A stretch of 64,000 bases of DNA from Paenibacillus sp. JNUCC32 (GCF_014863545.1 NZ_CP062260.1:4791501-4855500), one strand, 5' to 3'. Numbered from the stretch's first letter, positions 54,053 through 63,105 are shown. Made by a program: numbers and translations. The notes: generated by a model from the sequence alone, not told the origin.

Positions 54053-54907
54053 TCAGCATGGATTTTCACGCATCGTTATGGGAGGCACCTTGAAATAAAT
54101 CTTGAACGCCCGGGTGAATGAATACAAATTGGGATAACCCAGGGACAGGGCAATCTCGGTAATCGTCGCGTCCGTTTCCGTTAGTAACCGTTTGGCCTTG
54201 TCCATTCGGATGCGCTGAAGGTATTTCAGCGGGGGCATTCCTACCTGGCTCGTGAACATATTGGAGAAGTACGAGCGGTGCACGCCCGCGAATTCGGCAA
54301 CCTGCTGCACGGATATCCCCTCGGTAGCATGCAATTCCATGTAATCCAAACACTCGTTAATCCATCCCGCAAGCTCCGTCGGCTCTGCGGAAGCCGCGTC
54401 GGGAACCATGCCGGCGAGCAGACCATAAACCAAACCGTGCAGCTCGAGCGATACCGACGGCTTCCAGCGCTCGACGCCGGCCAAGGCATCAATCACGCAT
54501 TCGGCGGACTTTTCGACCCGGGAGGAGATCATTTGTCTGCCGAACGGGCTTTCCGGCACTAAGCCGGCCAGCTCGAGCAGCGGCCTTACCCTGCTTCCGT
54601 CCAAGGCCAGCCAGCTCATCCGGAGCGGTGCATCCGAGGGAAGCAGGTGATAGTAATAAGTCCGGCCCGGAAACAGGCAGAACAGATCATTCTTCTGCAG
54701 ATCCACTCGTTTGCCGTCGAACTCCAGCCGCACCGTTCCCTCATGCACGAAGTGCAGACTGTAACACTCGATCCGTTTCGGCCCGACCCTGTAATTGGGC
54801 TTGGCTAAACTTCGCCCCGCCCGGACGGGCCAGATCTGTGCCTCTTTATCCAAATATCCCGGCGTATAGTAGATAAACTCGGCATACTCGTATTCGTACT
54901 CCTGCAA
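54053..54907 (-). CDS. AraC family regulator with cupin-type sensor domain
   Basis: A 284-residue regulator. The N-terminal half is a cupin-like arabinose-binding-type barrel (YSLHFVHEGTVRLEFDGKRVDLQKNDLFCLFPGRTYYYHL near residue 55), and the C-terminal 100 residues are the AraC helix-turn-helix (ISVQQVAEFAGVHRSYFSNMFTSQVGMPPLKYLQRIRMDKAKRLL ... SLGYPNLYSFTRAFKIYFKVPP). TTG 54907 is preferred, being eight bases after GAGGGG; longer frames to 55012 have no site. It is divergent from the sulfatase gene with 123 bases between, so it most likely controls the sulfatase-chromate transporter operon. A direct role for the two-component system next door is less likely. Confidence 0.88.
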   Translation of the reverse strand: MQEYEYEYAEFIYYTPGYLDKEAQIWPVRAGRSLAKPNYRVGPKRIECYSLHFVHEGTVRLEFDGKRVDLQKNDLFCLFPGRTYYYHLLPSDAPLRMSWLALDGSRVRPLLELAGLVPESPFGRQMISSRVEKSAECVIDALAGVERWKPSVSLELHGLVYGLLAGMVPDAASAEPTELAGWINECLDYMELHATEGISVQQVAEFAGVHRSYFSNMFTSQVGMPPLKYLQRIRMDKAKRLLTETDATITEIALSLGYPNLYSFTRAFKIYFKVPPITMRENPC

Positions 54908-55030
54908 CTCGACTTCCCCTCTTCCCTTCATTTTTTCATCAAGAATAACAAAATGACAACAAAAATATAACACGGTGCTATTTTGATAACCCCTATTTTT
55001 CAATATCATCATACTAGGAGGGGATTACAC

Positions 55031-56569
55031 TTGTCGAGAAGACCTAACATTTTGCTAATCACTAGCGATCAGCAGCATTGGAATACGATCGGCGCGTTTC
55101 AGCCTGAAATCTCTACGCCGAACCTGGACCGCCTCGCGCGCCAAGGGACGACGTTCGAACGGGCATACTGTCCCAATCCGACCTGCACGCCGAGCCGGGC
55201 TTCCATCATTACGGGGCAGTACCCGAGTCAGCACGGAGCCTGGACCTTGGGGACAAAGCTGCTGGAAGACCGCCATACCGTCGGCGAAAGCTTCCAAGAA
55301 GCCGGATACCGGACCGCGCTGGTGGGAAAGGCACATTTTCAGCCGTTAACATCCACGGAAGACTACCCGTCCGTCGAAGCTTACCCGATCCTTCAGGATT
55401 TGGCGTATTGGCGAAATTTTCACGGTCCTTTTTACGGCTTCGATCACGTCGAGCTGGCGCGTAACCATACGAACGAGGCCCATGTCGGACAACATTATGC
55501 CCTATGGCTGGAGGAGCAAGGATGCGCCAATTGGCGCGATTACTTCCTGCCGCCTACGGGAACCATGGACCCTACCCAAACGTACACATGGCCCATCCCG
55601 GAAAAATACCACTACAATACCTGGATCGCCGAGCGGACCCATTCGCTTTTGGACCAATACAAGAAGGCGGAGGAGCCATTCTTCTTGTGGGCAAGCTTCT
55701 TCGACCCGCACCCGGAATATTTGGTGCCGGAGCCTTGGGATTCGATGTATGATCCGGAGAAACTCACGATCCCGTCCCTGACGCCCGGAGAGCATGACCG
55801 CAATCCGCCGCATTTCGGATTGACGCAGGAAGAGGAGCCTGATTTTTCGCATCTCGCTGAGACCGGGTTCGGCATTCACGGTTACCGTTCCCATCACTAT
55901 TACGAATACGGCTCGAAATCCAGGCTAACGGAATACGACAAGAAAAAGCTGGTCGCCGTGTATTACGGCATGATCAGCATGATGGATAAATATATCGGCA
56001 AAATACTCGATAGACTGGACGAACTGGGACTGTCGGAGGATACGATCGTTGTCTTCACCACCGATCACGGACATTTCTTCGGCCAGCACGGCCTTCAAGC
56101 CAAGGGCGGGTTCCATTACGAGGATTTGATCAAGCTTCCGTTCATTGTGCGTTATCCGGGACGGGTGCCCGCCGGGAAAAGGTCGAATGCGATACAGTCT
56201 CTGGTCGATCTGGCCCCGACCTTCCTATCCTTCTGCGGCATACCGGTCCCGCACGCGATGACGGGCATCGACCAAAAGGACGTGTGGCTCGGGGCTGTCG
56301 ATACCGCAAGGCAGCACGCCATCTGCGAATTCCGGCATGAGCCTTCAACGATTCATCAAAAAACGTACATCGAGCAGCGTTATAAAATCACCGTTTATTA
56401 CAATCAGACCTACGGCGAACTGTTTGACCTTGAAGCAGATCCCGGAGAGTTGCACAATTTGTGGGACGAACCGGGATATGAGCAGCTGAAGGCGGAGCTG
56501 CTGCTTAAATATATCTGGGCCGAGCTTGGCAAGGAGCCGATGCCGATGCCGAGAATCCACCACGCCTAA
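55031..56569 (+). CDS. sulfatase (Cys-type, formylglycine-dependent)
   Basis: A 512-residue cytoplasmic sulfatase. Metal and catalytic elements are complete: NILLITSDQQHWNT at the N-terminus, the sulfatase signature CTPSRASIITG near residue 57 with the Cys that must be converted to formylglycine, LVGKAHFQP near residue 102, and VVFTTDHGHFFGQHGLQAKGG near residue 340. It removes sulfate from an unknown sulfated ester or sugar. TTG 55031 follows AGGAGGGG; a longer frame from 54983 has no site. Its stop codon overlaps the start of a chromate-transporter gene (TAATG), making a coupled unit. No formylglycine-generating enzyme is encoded in the window. Confidence 0.94.
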   Translation: MSRRPNILLITSDQQHWNTIGAFQPEISTPNLDRLARQGTTFERAYCPNPTCTPSRASIITGQYPSQHGAWTLGTKLLEDRHTVGESFQEAGYRTALVGKAHFQPLTSTEDYPSVEAYPILQDLAYWRNFHGPFYGFDHVELARNHTNEAHVGQHYALWLEEQGCANWRDYFLPPTGTMDPTQTYTWPIPEKYHYNTWIAERTHSLLDQYKKAEEPFFLWASFFDPHPEYLVPEPWDSMYDPEKLTIPSLTPGEHDRNPPHFGLTQEEEPDFSHLAETGFGIHGYRSHHYYEYGSKSRLTEYDKKKLVAVYYGMISMMDKYIGKILDRLDELGLSEDTIVVFTTDHGHFFGQHGLQAKGGFHYEDLIKLPFIVRYPGRVPAGKRSNAIQSLVDLAPTFLSFCGIPVPHAMTGIDQKDVWLGAVDTARQHAICEFRHEPSTIHQKTYIEQRYKITVYYNQTYGELFDLEADPGELHNLWDEPGYEQLKAELLLKYIWAELGKEPMPMPRIHHA

Positions 56570-57216
56570 TGGAAAAGCTAAACGCGTACATGAGCCGGGC
56601 AAAAGAACAAATAACGCTTCTGGCCCGGCTATTCTGGACCTTCTTTCGCATTGGGCCTTCCACCTTCGGAGGCGGATACGCGATGTTGCCCATGATTGAG
56701 CGCGAAGTGGTGAGCAAGAAAAAATGGGTGAACGAAGAGGAAATCGGCGAGCTGATCTCGCTTGCCGGTTCCGCTCCCGGCGGCGTCGGCGTGAATGCCG
56801 CCGCCATGATCGGACACCGCCAAGCCGGCATGGCCGGGGCTGTTTCGGCCGTGCTGGGCGTGACATGCCCCACATTTATCATCGTGCTCCTGATCAGCAC
56901 GGCTGCGGTATTTTTTCGGGATCAGCCTAAGGTTGAAGCCGCTTTAAAGGGTATGCACGGGGCCATCATCGCGCTGATCGCCGTGGCTGCTTACCGGATG
57001 GCTAGATATGCCGTCTTTGATGCCACCACAACGATCACCGCCCTTGCCACCGTAATCGTGATGCTGTTCACCGGCGTCCATCCCCTCTATCTGATTGCGC
57101 TTAGCCTGCTCGGCGGCATGGCCGTCATCCAGATCAAAATACGGCTGGGACTGCGAGCGGATACCGAGAAGAAGGCTGCGGCCGATAGCTGCCCGGAATT
57201 GGAATATTACATTTGA
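56569..57216 (+). CDS. short-chain chromate transporter (CHR) subunit, first
   Basis: A 215-residue half-size CHR protein with about five or six helices. Signature FFRIGPSTFGGGYAMLPMIEREVVSKKKWVNEEEIGELISLAGSAPGGVGVNAAAMIGHRQAGMAGAVSAVLGVTCPTFIIV near residues 24-105. Short CHR proteins work as heteromeric pairs (B. subtilis YwrA/YwrB) and export chromate and probably other oxyanions. Its ATG overlaps the sulfatase stop by one base, so translation is coupled. In this context the natural anion may be sulfate released by the sulfatase; that is inference. Confidence 0.92.
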   Translation: MEKLNAYMSRAKEQITLLARLFWTFFRIGPSTFGGGYAMLPMIEREVVSKKKWVNEEEIGELISLAGSAPGGVGVNAAAMIGHRQAGMAGAVSAVLGVTCPTFIIVLLISTAAVFFRDQPKVEAALKGMHGAIIALIAVAAYRMARYAVFDATTTITALATVIVMLFTGVHPLYLIALSLLGGMAVIQIKIRLGLRADTEKKAAADSCPELEYYI

Positions 57217-57240
57217 GCGAAACGAATCGGGGCGAAGGAA

Positions 57241-57771
57241 ATGTATTGGGACTTGTTCATGATATTCATTGGCGTAGGCCTTGTGTCTTTTGGCGGCGGA
57301 TATGCGGTGATCCCGGTCATTCAGAAGGAGATCACGGAAAAAGGGCTGCTGACCGCAGCGGAATTCCAGCAGACCGTGGCGCTGGCCGGCATGGCGCCCG
57401 GGTCGATCGCCACCAATGCCGCCACGCTGATCGGCTATCAGACCGCCGGCTATGCCGGGGCCGTCGTCTCGACCGTCGGCATCATCCTGCCGTCGCTGGT
57501 CGTCATCGTGATGCTCTCTGCCTTCTTCTACCGCATGCGGGGGAATCCATGGGTGAAATCTTCGTTATACGGCTTGCGTCCGGTTACGACCGGACTCATC
57601 GTCTATGCGGCCATTCATTTTGGTTATCCCGATGAGGGCGACGGGGCTTTAAGAGGACTCATTCCCACGCTGCTGATTTGCGGAGCTTGTTTATTTCTCC
57701 TGCTCAAATACAAACTCCACCCGTTGCTGATTCTCCTTATGGCTGGGGCTGCCGGCATCGTTTTATTCTAA
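57241..57771 (+). CDS. short-chain chromate transporter (CHR) subunit, second
   Basis: A 176-residue partner of the preceding gene. FIGVGLVSFGGGYAVIPVIQKEITEKGLLTAAEFQQTVALAGMAPGSIATNAATLIGYQTAGYAGAVVSTVGIILPSLVVIVMLS contains the same SFGGGYA.P and LAGMAPGS motifs in a second half-protein. ATG 57241 follows GGGGCGAAGGAA. It is 24 bases after the first subunit and ends the operon sulfatase-CHR-CHR. Two diverged halves suggest opposite membrane topologies forming one transporter. Confidence 0.92.
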   Translation: MYWDLFMIFIGVGLVSFGGGYAVIPVIQKEITEKGLLTAAEFQQTVALAGMAPGSIATNAATLIGYQTAGYAGAVVSTVGIILPSLVVIVMLSAFFYRMRGNPWVKSSLYGLRPVTTGLIVYAAIHFGYPDEGDGALRGLIPTLLICGACLFLLLKYKLHPLLILLMAGAAGIVLF

Positions 57772-57840
57772 CGCGGTACGGTGAGGCGGGAAGACTCAGA
57801 CGGCTCCAACAGCATCCCAATATGGTTCTTTTGTAATCGT

Positions 57841-57900
57841 GTGCGCGGGTCCCTCCCTGAGGACCTGGTGCGTGGTCCGGGGCATGCTTGGATGGCTGGC
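57841..57900 (-). repeat. dispersed repeat, copy 3 (inverted)
   Basis: Read on the minus strand it contains ATCCAAGCATGCCCCGGACCAC followed by GCAC and later AGGGAGGGACCCGCGCAC, matching the left part of copies 1 and 2 and, loosely, the right end. No palindrome cluster follows here; the gap is only 225 bases. Confidence 0.6.
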
Positions 57901-57940
57901 TGCGGGTGTATGAGTGATTCGACCGGGATGGCTTTCCCAA

Positions 57941-57991
57941 AGAAACGAATAACAAGCCGGAACCTTCATATGGTCCGGCTTGTTCTCGTTT
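57941..57991. terminator. bidirectional terminator between converging operons
   Basis: AACAAGCCGGA-ACC and GGT-CCGGCTTGTT form a strong stem, extended outwards by GAAACGA and TCGTTTC. It closes both the CHR operon (plus) and the TIM-barrel operon (minus). Confidence 0.75.
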
Positions 57992-57996
57992 CTTAT

Positions 57997-58800
57997 TTAT
58001 GGCGCCAACCGTTCCGAAATGCGTTTGGCCATCCACTCGTTTACGTCCCAGAGATCCGCGACGGGAGCCCCTGTGAAAGGGAGGGTGTGCATGTACCCGG
58101 CCGGGCCAAATTCAGGCGTTATGCTGGTATGACTGAACCCTTGCTCTCTTCGGTATTGGACAATGCGTGACCACCAGGCTTCAAAGACTGTCAGCTCCCG
58201 GCTGTATTCAGGCGCCCCGGGATGGGGAACCTGGGGGCCCTGAGCGTAGCCTACGCGCGCGTGAATATGGACGGTCCGCCGTATGGCGGCTTCCATGTCT
58301 TCCGCATAGTCCTCCAGCAAGGACTCGGTCACGCAGCACCAATGGCTGAAATCGGCCGTAATGCTCAGCTCCGGGAACTCCTCCAGCAAGGTGCGCGTCG
58401 TCCACGGCGTGAACATCGCCCGCGACCGGTGGGTTTCGTGCCCGATGGTGATGCCGACCTCCTGCTCTATTTTCAGCGCAGCCTCGAAAAAACGCAATTG
58501 CTCCTCGATCTTCATGCCATCCCGGGCGCTATGGGAAACGATCAGCTTCGGGCCGAAGGCTGCGGCCCGGCGCGTCTGCTCGGCAAAGGTTTCTTGATGG
58601 GGCACGGATGTAGTCACCTGGGCAATGTAATGAAGCTGAAATTCCTCCAGCAACTCCTTAAATTCGGCTTCCAGATTCGCCGGCGGCAGCGGAGCTTCAA
58701 TTCCCGCGTAACCGGCCTGTGCAGCCCTCGTCAATTGGTCCCTGCAGCTTCCCTCCATGCCCCACAGGGCCTTATACAGCTGAATGCTCAATTCATGCAC
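57997..58800 (-). CDS. sugar phosphate isomerase/epimerase-type TIM barrel
   Basis: A 267-residue protein of the xylose-isomerase-like / AP endonuclease 2 family. Metal and substrate-site features are SIQLYKALWGMEGSCRDQLTRAAQAGYAGIEAPLPPA at the start, IGHETHRSRAMFTPW near residue 118 and ITADFSHWCCVTESLLED near residue 150, and HARVGYAQGPQVPHPGAPEYSRELTVFEAWW later. ATG 58800 follows GGAGCGTGC. It is 21 bases after the PhyH-type dioxygenase gene, so the two are co-transcribed. The pathway is unknown. Confidence 0.88.
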   Translation of the reverse strand: MHELSIQLYKALWGMEGSCRDQLTRAAQAGYAGIEAPLPPANLEAEFKELLEEFQLHYIAQVTTSVPHQETFAEQTRRAAAFGPKLIVSHSARDGMKIEEQLRFFEAALKIEQEVGITIGHETHRSRAMFTPWTTRTLLEEFPELSITADFSHWCCVTESLLEDYAEDMEAAIRRTVHIHARVGYAQGPQVPHPGAPEYSRELTVFEAWWSRIVQYRREQGFSHTSITPEFGPAGYMHTLPFTGAPVADLWDVNEWMAKRISERLAP

Positions 58801-58821
58801 GCTCCTTTATTCCCATCCGGG

Positions 58822-59565
58822 TTATTCGTTGACGAATTTCGTTCCGGCGATGTTCTTTCCGCGGGCCAGCCACACCTTAAAACCGGGATTCTTATCCGGA
58901 TAAACCAGCGCGTCCGTCGAGAAATACCGCATGGTGTACCCGCAGCGCCGGTACGGGCTTGTATTCGGCGCCGCGCCATGAATGATGCGCGAATCGTGAA
59001 GCGAGCATTCCCCTGGCTCTAGTTCGAAATAAACTGCCCTAGACTCATCAACCGAGCCGCTCTTGATTTGGGTGTCGAACAAATTCTTTGTCCCGTCCAC
59101 CTCCTCATAGTCCGAGAACCCGCTATGATGCGTGCCCGGAATGACGCGCATGCATCCATTTTCCTTCCAGCTGCGGTCGATCGCCAGCCATACGGTGATA
59201 ATCTTATCGAAGCTGCTTAATCTTCCGTTCCAGTAGGCCGAATCCTCATGCCAAGGCGTAGCGCGTCCGACATGCGGATCTTTGCAGATAAAATGGCTCG
59301 ACCACAGCCCGATATTCGGCCCGATGATCGGTTCGACCAGATCAAGCACTTCATCGGCCAATAGGAAATCCAGCAGCCTTTCGTCACGGAAATGCGGGGT
59401 ATCCAGTTCGTCCGATAGCTTGCTGCCCTTCTCCTCGAGCTGTTCTTCAAAGATTGAGGTCAGTACCTGCATTTTTTCGGCGCTAAAGAGCGGTTTCCGG
59501 TATAGGTAATACCCGTTCTCTTTATAAAACTCAACTTCCTGCTTCGAAAGCGCTTGCGTTGTCAT
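58822..59565 (-). CDS. phytanoyl-CoA dioxygenase family (PhyH) iron/2-oxoglutarate oxygenase
   Basis: A 247-residue non-haem iron(II)/2-oxoglutarate oxygenase. The metal triad is visible as HEDSAYWNGRLSSFDKIITVWLAIDR (His and Asp/Glu of the HxD type: W-H-E-D) near residue 120 and the distal His in SLHDSRIIHGAAPNTSPYRRCGYTMRY near residue 205, with the 2-oxoglutarate-binding Arg near RRCG. Members hydroxylate small hydrophilic or lipid substrates; the actual one cannot be told. I start at the third of three consecutive ATGs (59565), eight bases after GGAGG. It is the middle gene of a possible AraC-PhyH-TIM barrel unit. Confidence 0.9.
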   Translation of the reverse strand: MTTQALSKQEVEFYKENGYYLYRKPLFSAEKMQVLTSIFEEQLEEKGSKLSDELDTPHFRDERLLDFLLADEVLDLVEPIIGPNIGLWSSHFICKDPHVGRATPWHEDSAYWNGRLSSFDKIITVWLAIDRSWKENGCMRVIPGTHHSGFSDYEEVDGTKNLFDTQIKSGSVDESRAVYFELEPGECSLHDSRIIHGAAPNTSPYRRCGYTMRYFSTDALVYPDKNPGFKVWLARGKNIAGTKFVNE

Positions 59566-59646
59566 CATCATAACCTCCAGTCAAGTAAGGATTTCACGAA
59601 CTGAGGCCATTATATCCCGGACGGTGACAGCCATACTGCGCATTCG

Positions 59647-60525
59647 TTAGGAAAAATACTGCATATCTTCGGCTATCCCTGCATGATGGCGGTACTGCCT
59701 GGGGGACATCCCTTTTCGCTGACGAAACACCCTCTCAAAATGCCCTAACGTATTGAAGCCGGAGGCGTAACAAATTTCGGTGACGGGCAGCGAGGAAACC
59801 CGAAGCAGCGATTCGGCAAATTGCATTCTGACATTTTGCAGGTAACGCTGAAAAGACTGTCCCACGGACTTCGAGAAACACTCGCTGAAATACGTAGCCG
59901 AGTATTGGGCCTGTGCGGCCGCATCTTCCAATCTCAAATCTTCCCGGAAGTGGTGGTGAATGTAGATCAAGGCCCTTTGCAGGTTTACGTTGAGCTGCCG
60001 ATTCCCGGTCCCGTTCGTGGGCAAAGCGCAGTTTGCGGTACTGCCCCGATTCAGATCCACCAACAGCCGCTGAAGCGTAGCCCGAATCGCGATCTCGCTG
60101 CCTTCGCGCGAAGCTCCGGTTTCTTCCCTCATCCGTTCATAATCGGCGAATATCTGCCGGTGCTGCATCTCCTCGAGCTGTGCATGCAGCACCAGCTTGC
60201 CTCCGAACAACCAGTGATACAGGTTATCGTCCATCATGGCCTCGGTAAAAATGACATTGTATATTTCAAGAGGCTTGTCTTCCACGGACACCAGCTCATG
60301 GAAGTCGGCCGGCGTCAGCAGGAAGAGGGTTCCGGAAGACAGCGGATACGCGGAGCCGTTGAGCCTATGCTCCCCTTCTCCCCCAACTACATAACTCAGC
60401 TCGTAAAATTCATGCCAATGCAGCGGAATCGTCCCCGGATGAATGCCGTGAAATACTTGAACAGGCGCGCGAGGCTGCAATCGGTAATCCTCATTGGTTA
60501 GCCTGGGAGGCTGTTTGGTTTCCAC
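59647..60525 (-). CDS. AraC family regulator with cupin-type sensor
   Basis: A 292-residue regulator: cupin-like N-terminus (VFHGIHPGTIPLHWHEFYELSYVVGGEGEHRLNGSAYPLSSGTLFLLTPADFHEL near residues 24-80) and AraC helix-turn-helix at the C-terminus (LRLEDAAAQAQYSATYFSECFSKSVGQSFQRYLQNVRMQFAESLL ... ICYASGFNTLGHFERVFRQRKGMSPRQYR). GTG 60525 follows AAGGAG. It stands directly upstream of the PhyH-type gene on the same strand with 81 bases between and probably activates it. Confidence 0.92.
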   Translation of the reverse strand: METKQPPRLTNEDYRLQPRAPVQVFHGIHPGTIPLHWHEFYELSYVVGGEGEHRLNGSAYPLSSGTLFLLTPADFHELVSVEDKPLEIYNVIFTEAMMDDNLYHWLFGGKLVLHAQLEEMQHRQIFADYERMREETGASREGSEIAIRATLQRLLVDLNRGSTANCALPTNGTGNRQLNVNLQRALIYIHHHFREDLRLEDAAAQAQYSATYFSECFSKSVGQSFQRYLQNVRMQFAESLLRVSSLPVTEICYASGFNTLGHFERVFRQRKGMSPRQYRHHAGIAEDMQYFS

Positions 60526-60593
60526 TTGTGACGCTCCTTTTCGCTATTCAATTCACTAAAATCTCACGCCGGAGACGGTCAGGTCGGTACAGG

Positions 60594-61502
60594 CTAGAGC
60601 TCTCCCCGAGCCATGTTCTGCCGGTGCGATTCGGCCAGCCGAGCAAAGTACCGAATGGCAAAATCCCTGAACAGCACCGCCGTCTGCATAAGGTATCGGT
60701 CCTTGGGCCAAGACAAGGAAATCGAGCGCTTGCACCAGCTTTCTTCGAGCCTCAGTTGGACGACATCGGGCCCGGTTGATCCGCCCCATGTCACGACCGG
60801 CAGGAAGGCGACGCCCTGACCCGCTCGAATGAGACCGCGGACGGTGGCGGGGTCGTCGCTCTCGAATCGGATACGGGGGGTAAAGCCAGCAAGACGGCAG
60901 AACGCATCGGTCGTTTCGCGCAGCGATTTGCCCGGAGGCAGCGTAATGAAGCTCTCTTCCTTAAGCTCCTGCAAGCTGACCCGATCTCGATCCGCAAGCG
61001 GATGGTCGGCGGGTACCGCAACCACGATCTCCTCTTCGAGCAAGCACACCGAGGTCGTTCCCTTCGGCGGCTCTGCGCCATCGGACAGGCATAAATCGAA
61101 GCTCGGCATCCCTACGGATGACAAAACATGCTGCTGCAATTGGAACTCGGCATTCGGGCATTCTTTGCGAAAATCGGCCAATAGATCCGGCAGCAAATGC
61201 GAGGAGACGCGCACATCGAGCGTGATGGCGGCGGAGGTGCTGCCGCTGGCATCCTGCAGCTGCAGCTTTCCGTCCTCCAGCGCCTGCAGCGCAATATCCA
61301 CTTGATGGAGAAACAGCTTGCCATGCTCGTTCAGACGTATGGATTTGCGTTCCCGCTCGAACAGCTTGGTTCCCAGCTCGGTTTCTAGCGATGCGATCAT
61401 TTTGCTTAATGCCGGCTGCGATATATGAAGGCTATGGGCTGCTTTCGTCATGTGCTGCATTCGGGCAGCAGTCTGAAAATACTTTAATTGCAACAGTTCC
61501 AT
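60594..61502 (-). CDS. LysR family transcriptional regulator
   Basis: A 302-residue LTTR. The N-terminal helix-turn-helix is MELLQLKYFQTAARMQHMTKAAHSLHISQPALSKMIASLETELGTKLFERERKSIRLNEHGKLFLHQVD, followed by the type II periplasmic-binding-fold co-inducer domain. It resembles the CynR/YwbI-like branch. I start at ATG 61502 (the usual MELLQLKYF start); an ATG 42 bases earlier lacks a site. It is divergent from a type B carboxylesterase gene with two palindromes in between, so the esterase is its likely target. Confidence 0.92.
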   Translation of the reverse strand: MELLQLKYFQTAARMQHMTKAAHSLHISQPALSKMIASLETELGTKLFERERKSIRLNEHGKLFLHQVDIALQALEDGKLQLQDASGSTSAAITLDVRVSSHLLPDLLADFRKECPNAEFQLQQHVLSSVGMPSFDLCLSDGAEPPKGTTSVCLLEEEIVVAVPADHPLADRDRVSLQELKEESFITLPPGKSLRETTDAFCRLAGFTPRIRFESDDPATVRGLIRAGQGVAFLPVVTWGGSTGPDVVQLRLEESWCKRSISLSWPKDRYLMQTAVLFRDFAIRYFARLAESHRQNMARGEL

Positions 61503-61525
61503 CTCATTCCAACTTTCTTTGATAC

Positions 61526-61593
61526 ATAACTCATCAGTTATCATTTATATAATCTAATATATATTAGGGCTTATCATAGAAACAAGATATAAT
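61526..61593. promoter_or_regulatory. LysR-type divergent control region: two palindromes and a -10 box
   Basis: ATAACT-CATC-AGTTAT (61526-61541) has the ATAAC-N-GTTAT form of LTTR boxes. CTAATATATATTAG (61554-61567) is a perfect 14-bp palindrome overlapping a weak -35 (TTAGGG at 61564), 18 bases before TATAAT (61588-61593). A weak -35 is expected for an activator-dependent promoter of the esterase gene. Confidence 0.6.
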
Positions 61594-61626
61594 AATCTCA
61601 TCTTGTAAGGATAGGAGACGGTCAAC

Positions 61627-63105
61627 TTGATCGTGCAAACATTATCAGGCACAGTGGAAGGCGCCGATTTAAACGGCGTGCATGTATTCCGGGGCATCCC
61701 CTATGCTGCCGCACCTGTAGGCAATCGCAGATTCAAGCCTCCGGCCCCTCCGCTCGCTTGGACGGGCGTAAGGCCGTGCAAGCAATTCGGGCCGATCGCC
61801 CCCCAGCAGCATCAGCCGAACGGGAACGTGCCCGGGCTTGCACAGTCCGAGGATTGCCTAAACTTAAATGTGTGGACAACGGGCGTCAATGAGAAATTAA
61901 AACCGGTCATGGTTTATATCCATGGCGGCGGGTTCGTGTCGGGGAACGGAGCGGAGTGCGATGGATCCCGTTACGCAGCAGAGGATGGGATCGTCTACGT
62001 ATCGATCAATTATCGGCTGGGTGCGTTAGGTTTTTTGTATTTGGGAGACCTGCTCGGCAACGAGTATGAAACCTCCGGAAACCATGGCATGCTTGATATC
62101 GCGGCTGCCCTCCGGTGGGTTCGGTTGAATATTACCGCTTTTGGCGGCGACCCGTCGCGGGTAACCGTCATCGGCAATTCTGCCGGGGCCAAATGTACCG
62201 CCACCCTCTACGTGATGGAAGCGGCACAGGGCTTATTTCACCGGGCCATTGCCCAAAGCGGCGCAACGCAGTCGATACGGGATTGCCAAACCGCCAATGT
62301 CACGACTCTTAGGCTGCTTGAAGAGCTGGGGTTACCGCAAGCACAGGCGCATCAGCTGCTTGAACTTCCTGCCGAGAGAATCATCGAAGCGCAGTCGGCG
62401 ATCGGCTCCGACACCTCGCGCAGCCTGCATATGTTCGGCCCGGTTGCCGACGGCCATGTCATTCCGTTGGATCCACTGGCGAGTCTGGCGGGGAACGCCG
62501 GCCTCCCGCCGCTGCTGATCGGCACGAATGAGAATGAAGCGGCTATTTTTATCCATAACGATCCGGCGCTTCAGTCCCCGGCTTTCGAGACGCTCGAACG
62601 TTTCTTCGGCGAGAATGCCGCTGTGGCGTGGAATGCTTATGCTTGTTATGAGCAATCGATGGCATCGGGTGAAGCGTGGAGCAAAACATTGACCGAACAT
62701 CTCTATACGATCGGAGCGATGCAGTTTGCAGAAGCCGTGGCATCGTCAGGAACTCCTGTATGGATGTATCGGCTCCAATGCGGCGGCTCGCTCGGCGCGA
62801 TACACGGGTATGAAGGCAGTCTCATCGGCGCAGCATTCAACCGAAATGTGATGCCCGCTGAATGGCACTCCAATGAGGATCCCTATTCCGTAGCCGCCGA
62901 GAGCTATGCGCTGGCACGCGCCATGCGGGAAGCATGGGTCGCATTCGTACAAAGCGGAGAGCCGAATATTCGTGCGTTGCCGGCTTGGCCCGTCTATGGG
63001 AGCGGGCACCCTACCATGGTACTGGACCAAAACAGCTGCATTCGAGAGGACCTGCCGGTTCCCGCCGGAATCGGCGTGCCCCATCAGGTTTGGAGGATGG
63101 CCTGA
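61627..63105 (+). CDS. type B carboxylesterase with variant GNSAGA nucleophile motif
   Basis: A 492-residue carboxylesterase B family hydrolase, without signal peptide. Features: GIPYAAAPVGNRRF near residue 23, SEDCLNLNVW, oxyanion HGGGF near 99, nucleophile Ser185 in IGNSAGAKCTA, the acid in GTNENEAAIFI and the His region IHGYEGSLIGAAFN. The usual GESAGG is changed to GNSAGA, an uncommon form. TTG 61627 follows AGGAGACGG. It is controlled from the LysR-type divergent region and its stop codon overlaps the start of a TSUP exporter, so an ester product or released acid may be exported by it. It is only moderately similar to the esterase at 7637. Confidence 0.92.
   Translation: MIVQTLSGTVEGADLNGVHVFRGIPYAAAPVGNRRFKPPAPPLAWTGVRPCKQFGPIAPQQHQPNGNVPGLAQSEDCLNLNVWTTGVNEKLKPVMVYIHGGGFVSGNGAECDGSRYAAEDGIVYVSINYRLGALGFLYLGDLLGNEYETSGNHGMLDIAAALRWVRLNITAFGGDPSRVTVIGNSAGAKCTATLYVMEAAQGLFHRAIAQSGATQSIRDCQTANVTTLRLLEELGLPQAQAHQLLELPAERIIEAQSAIGSDTSRSLHMFGPVADGHVIPLDPLASLAGNAGLPPLLIGTNENEAAIFIHNDPALQSPAFETLERFFGENAAVAWNAYACYEQSMASGEAWSKTLTEHLYTIGAMQFAEAVASSGTPVWMYRLQCGGSLGAIHGYEGSLIGAAFNRNVMPAEWHSNEDPYSVAAESYALARAMREAWVAFVQSGEPNIRALPAWPVYGSGHPTMVLDQNSCIREDLPVPAGIGVPHQVWRMA

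Noticed and set aside
59545..59558. cre-like GAAAGCGCTTGC in the PhyH gene start
   Set aside because: It lies within the coding sequence, with mismatches at both ends; too weak to list as a site.
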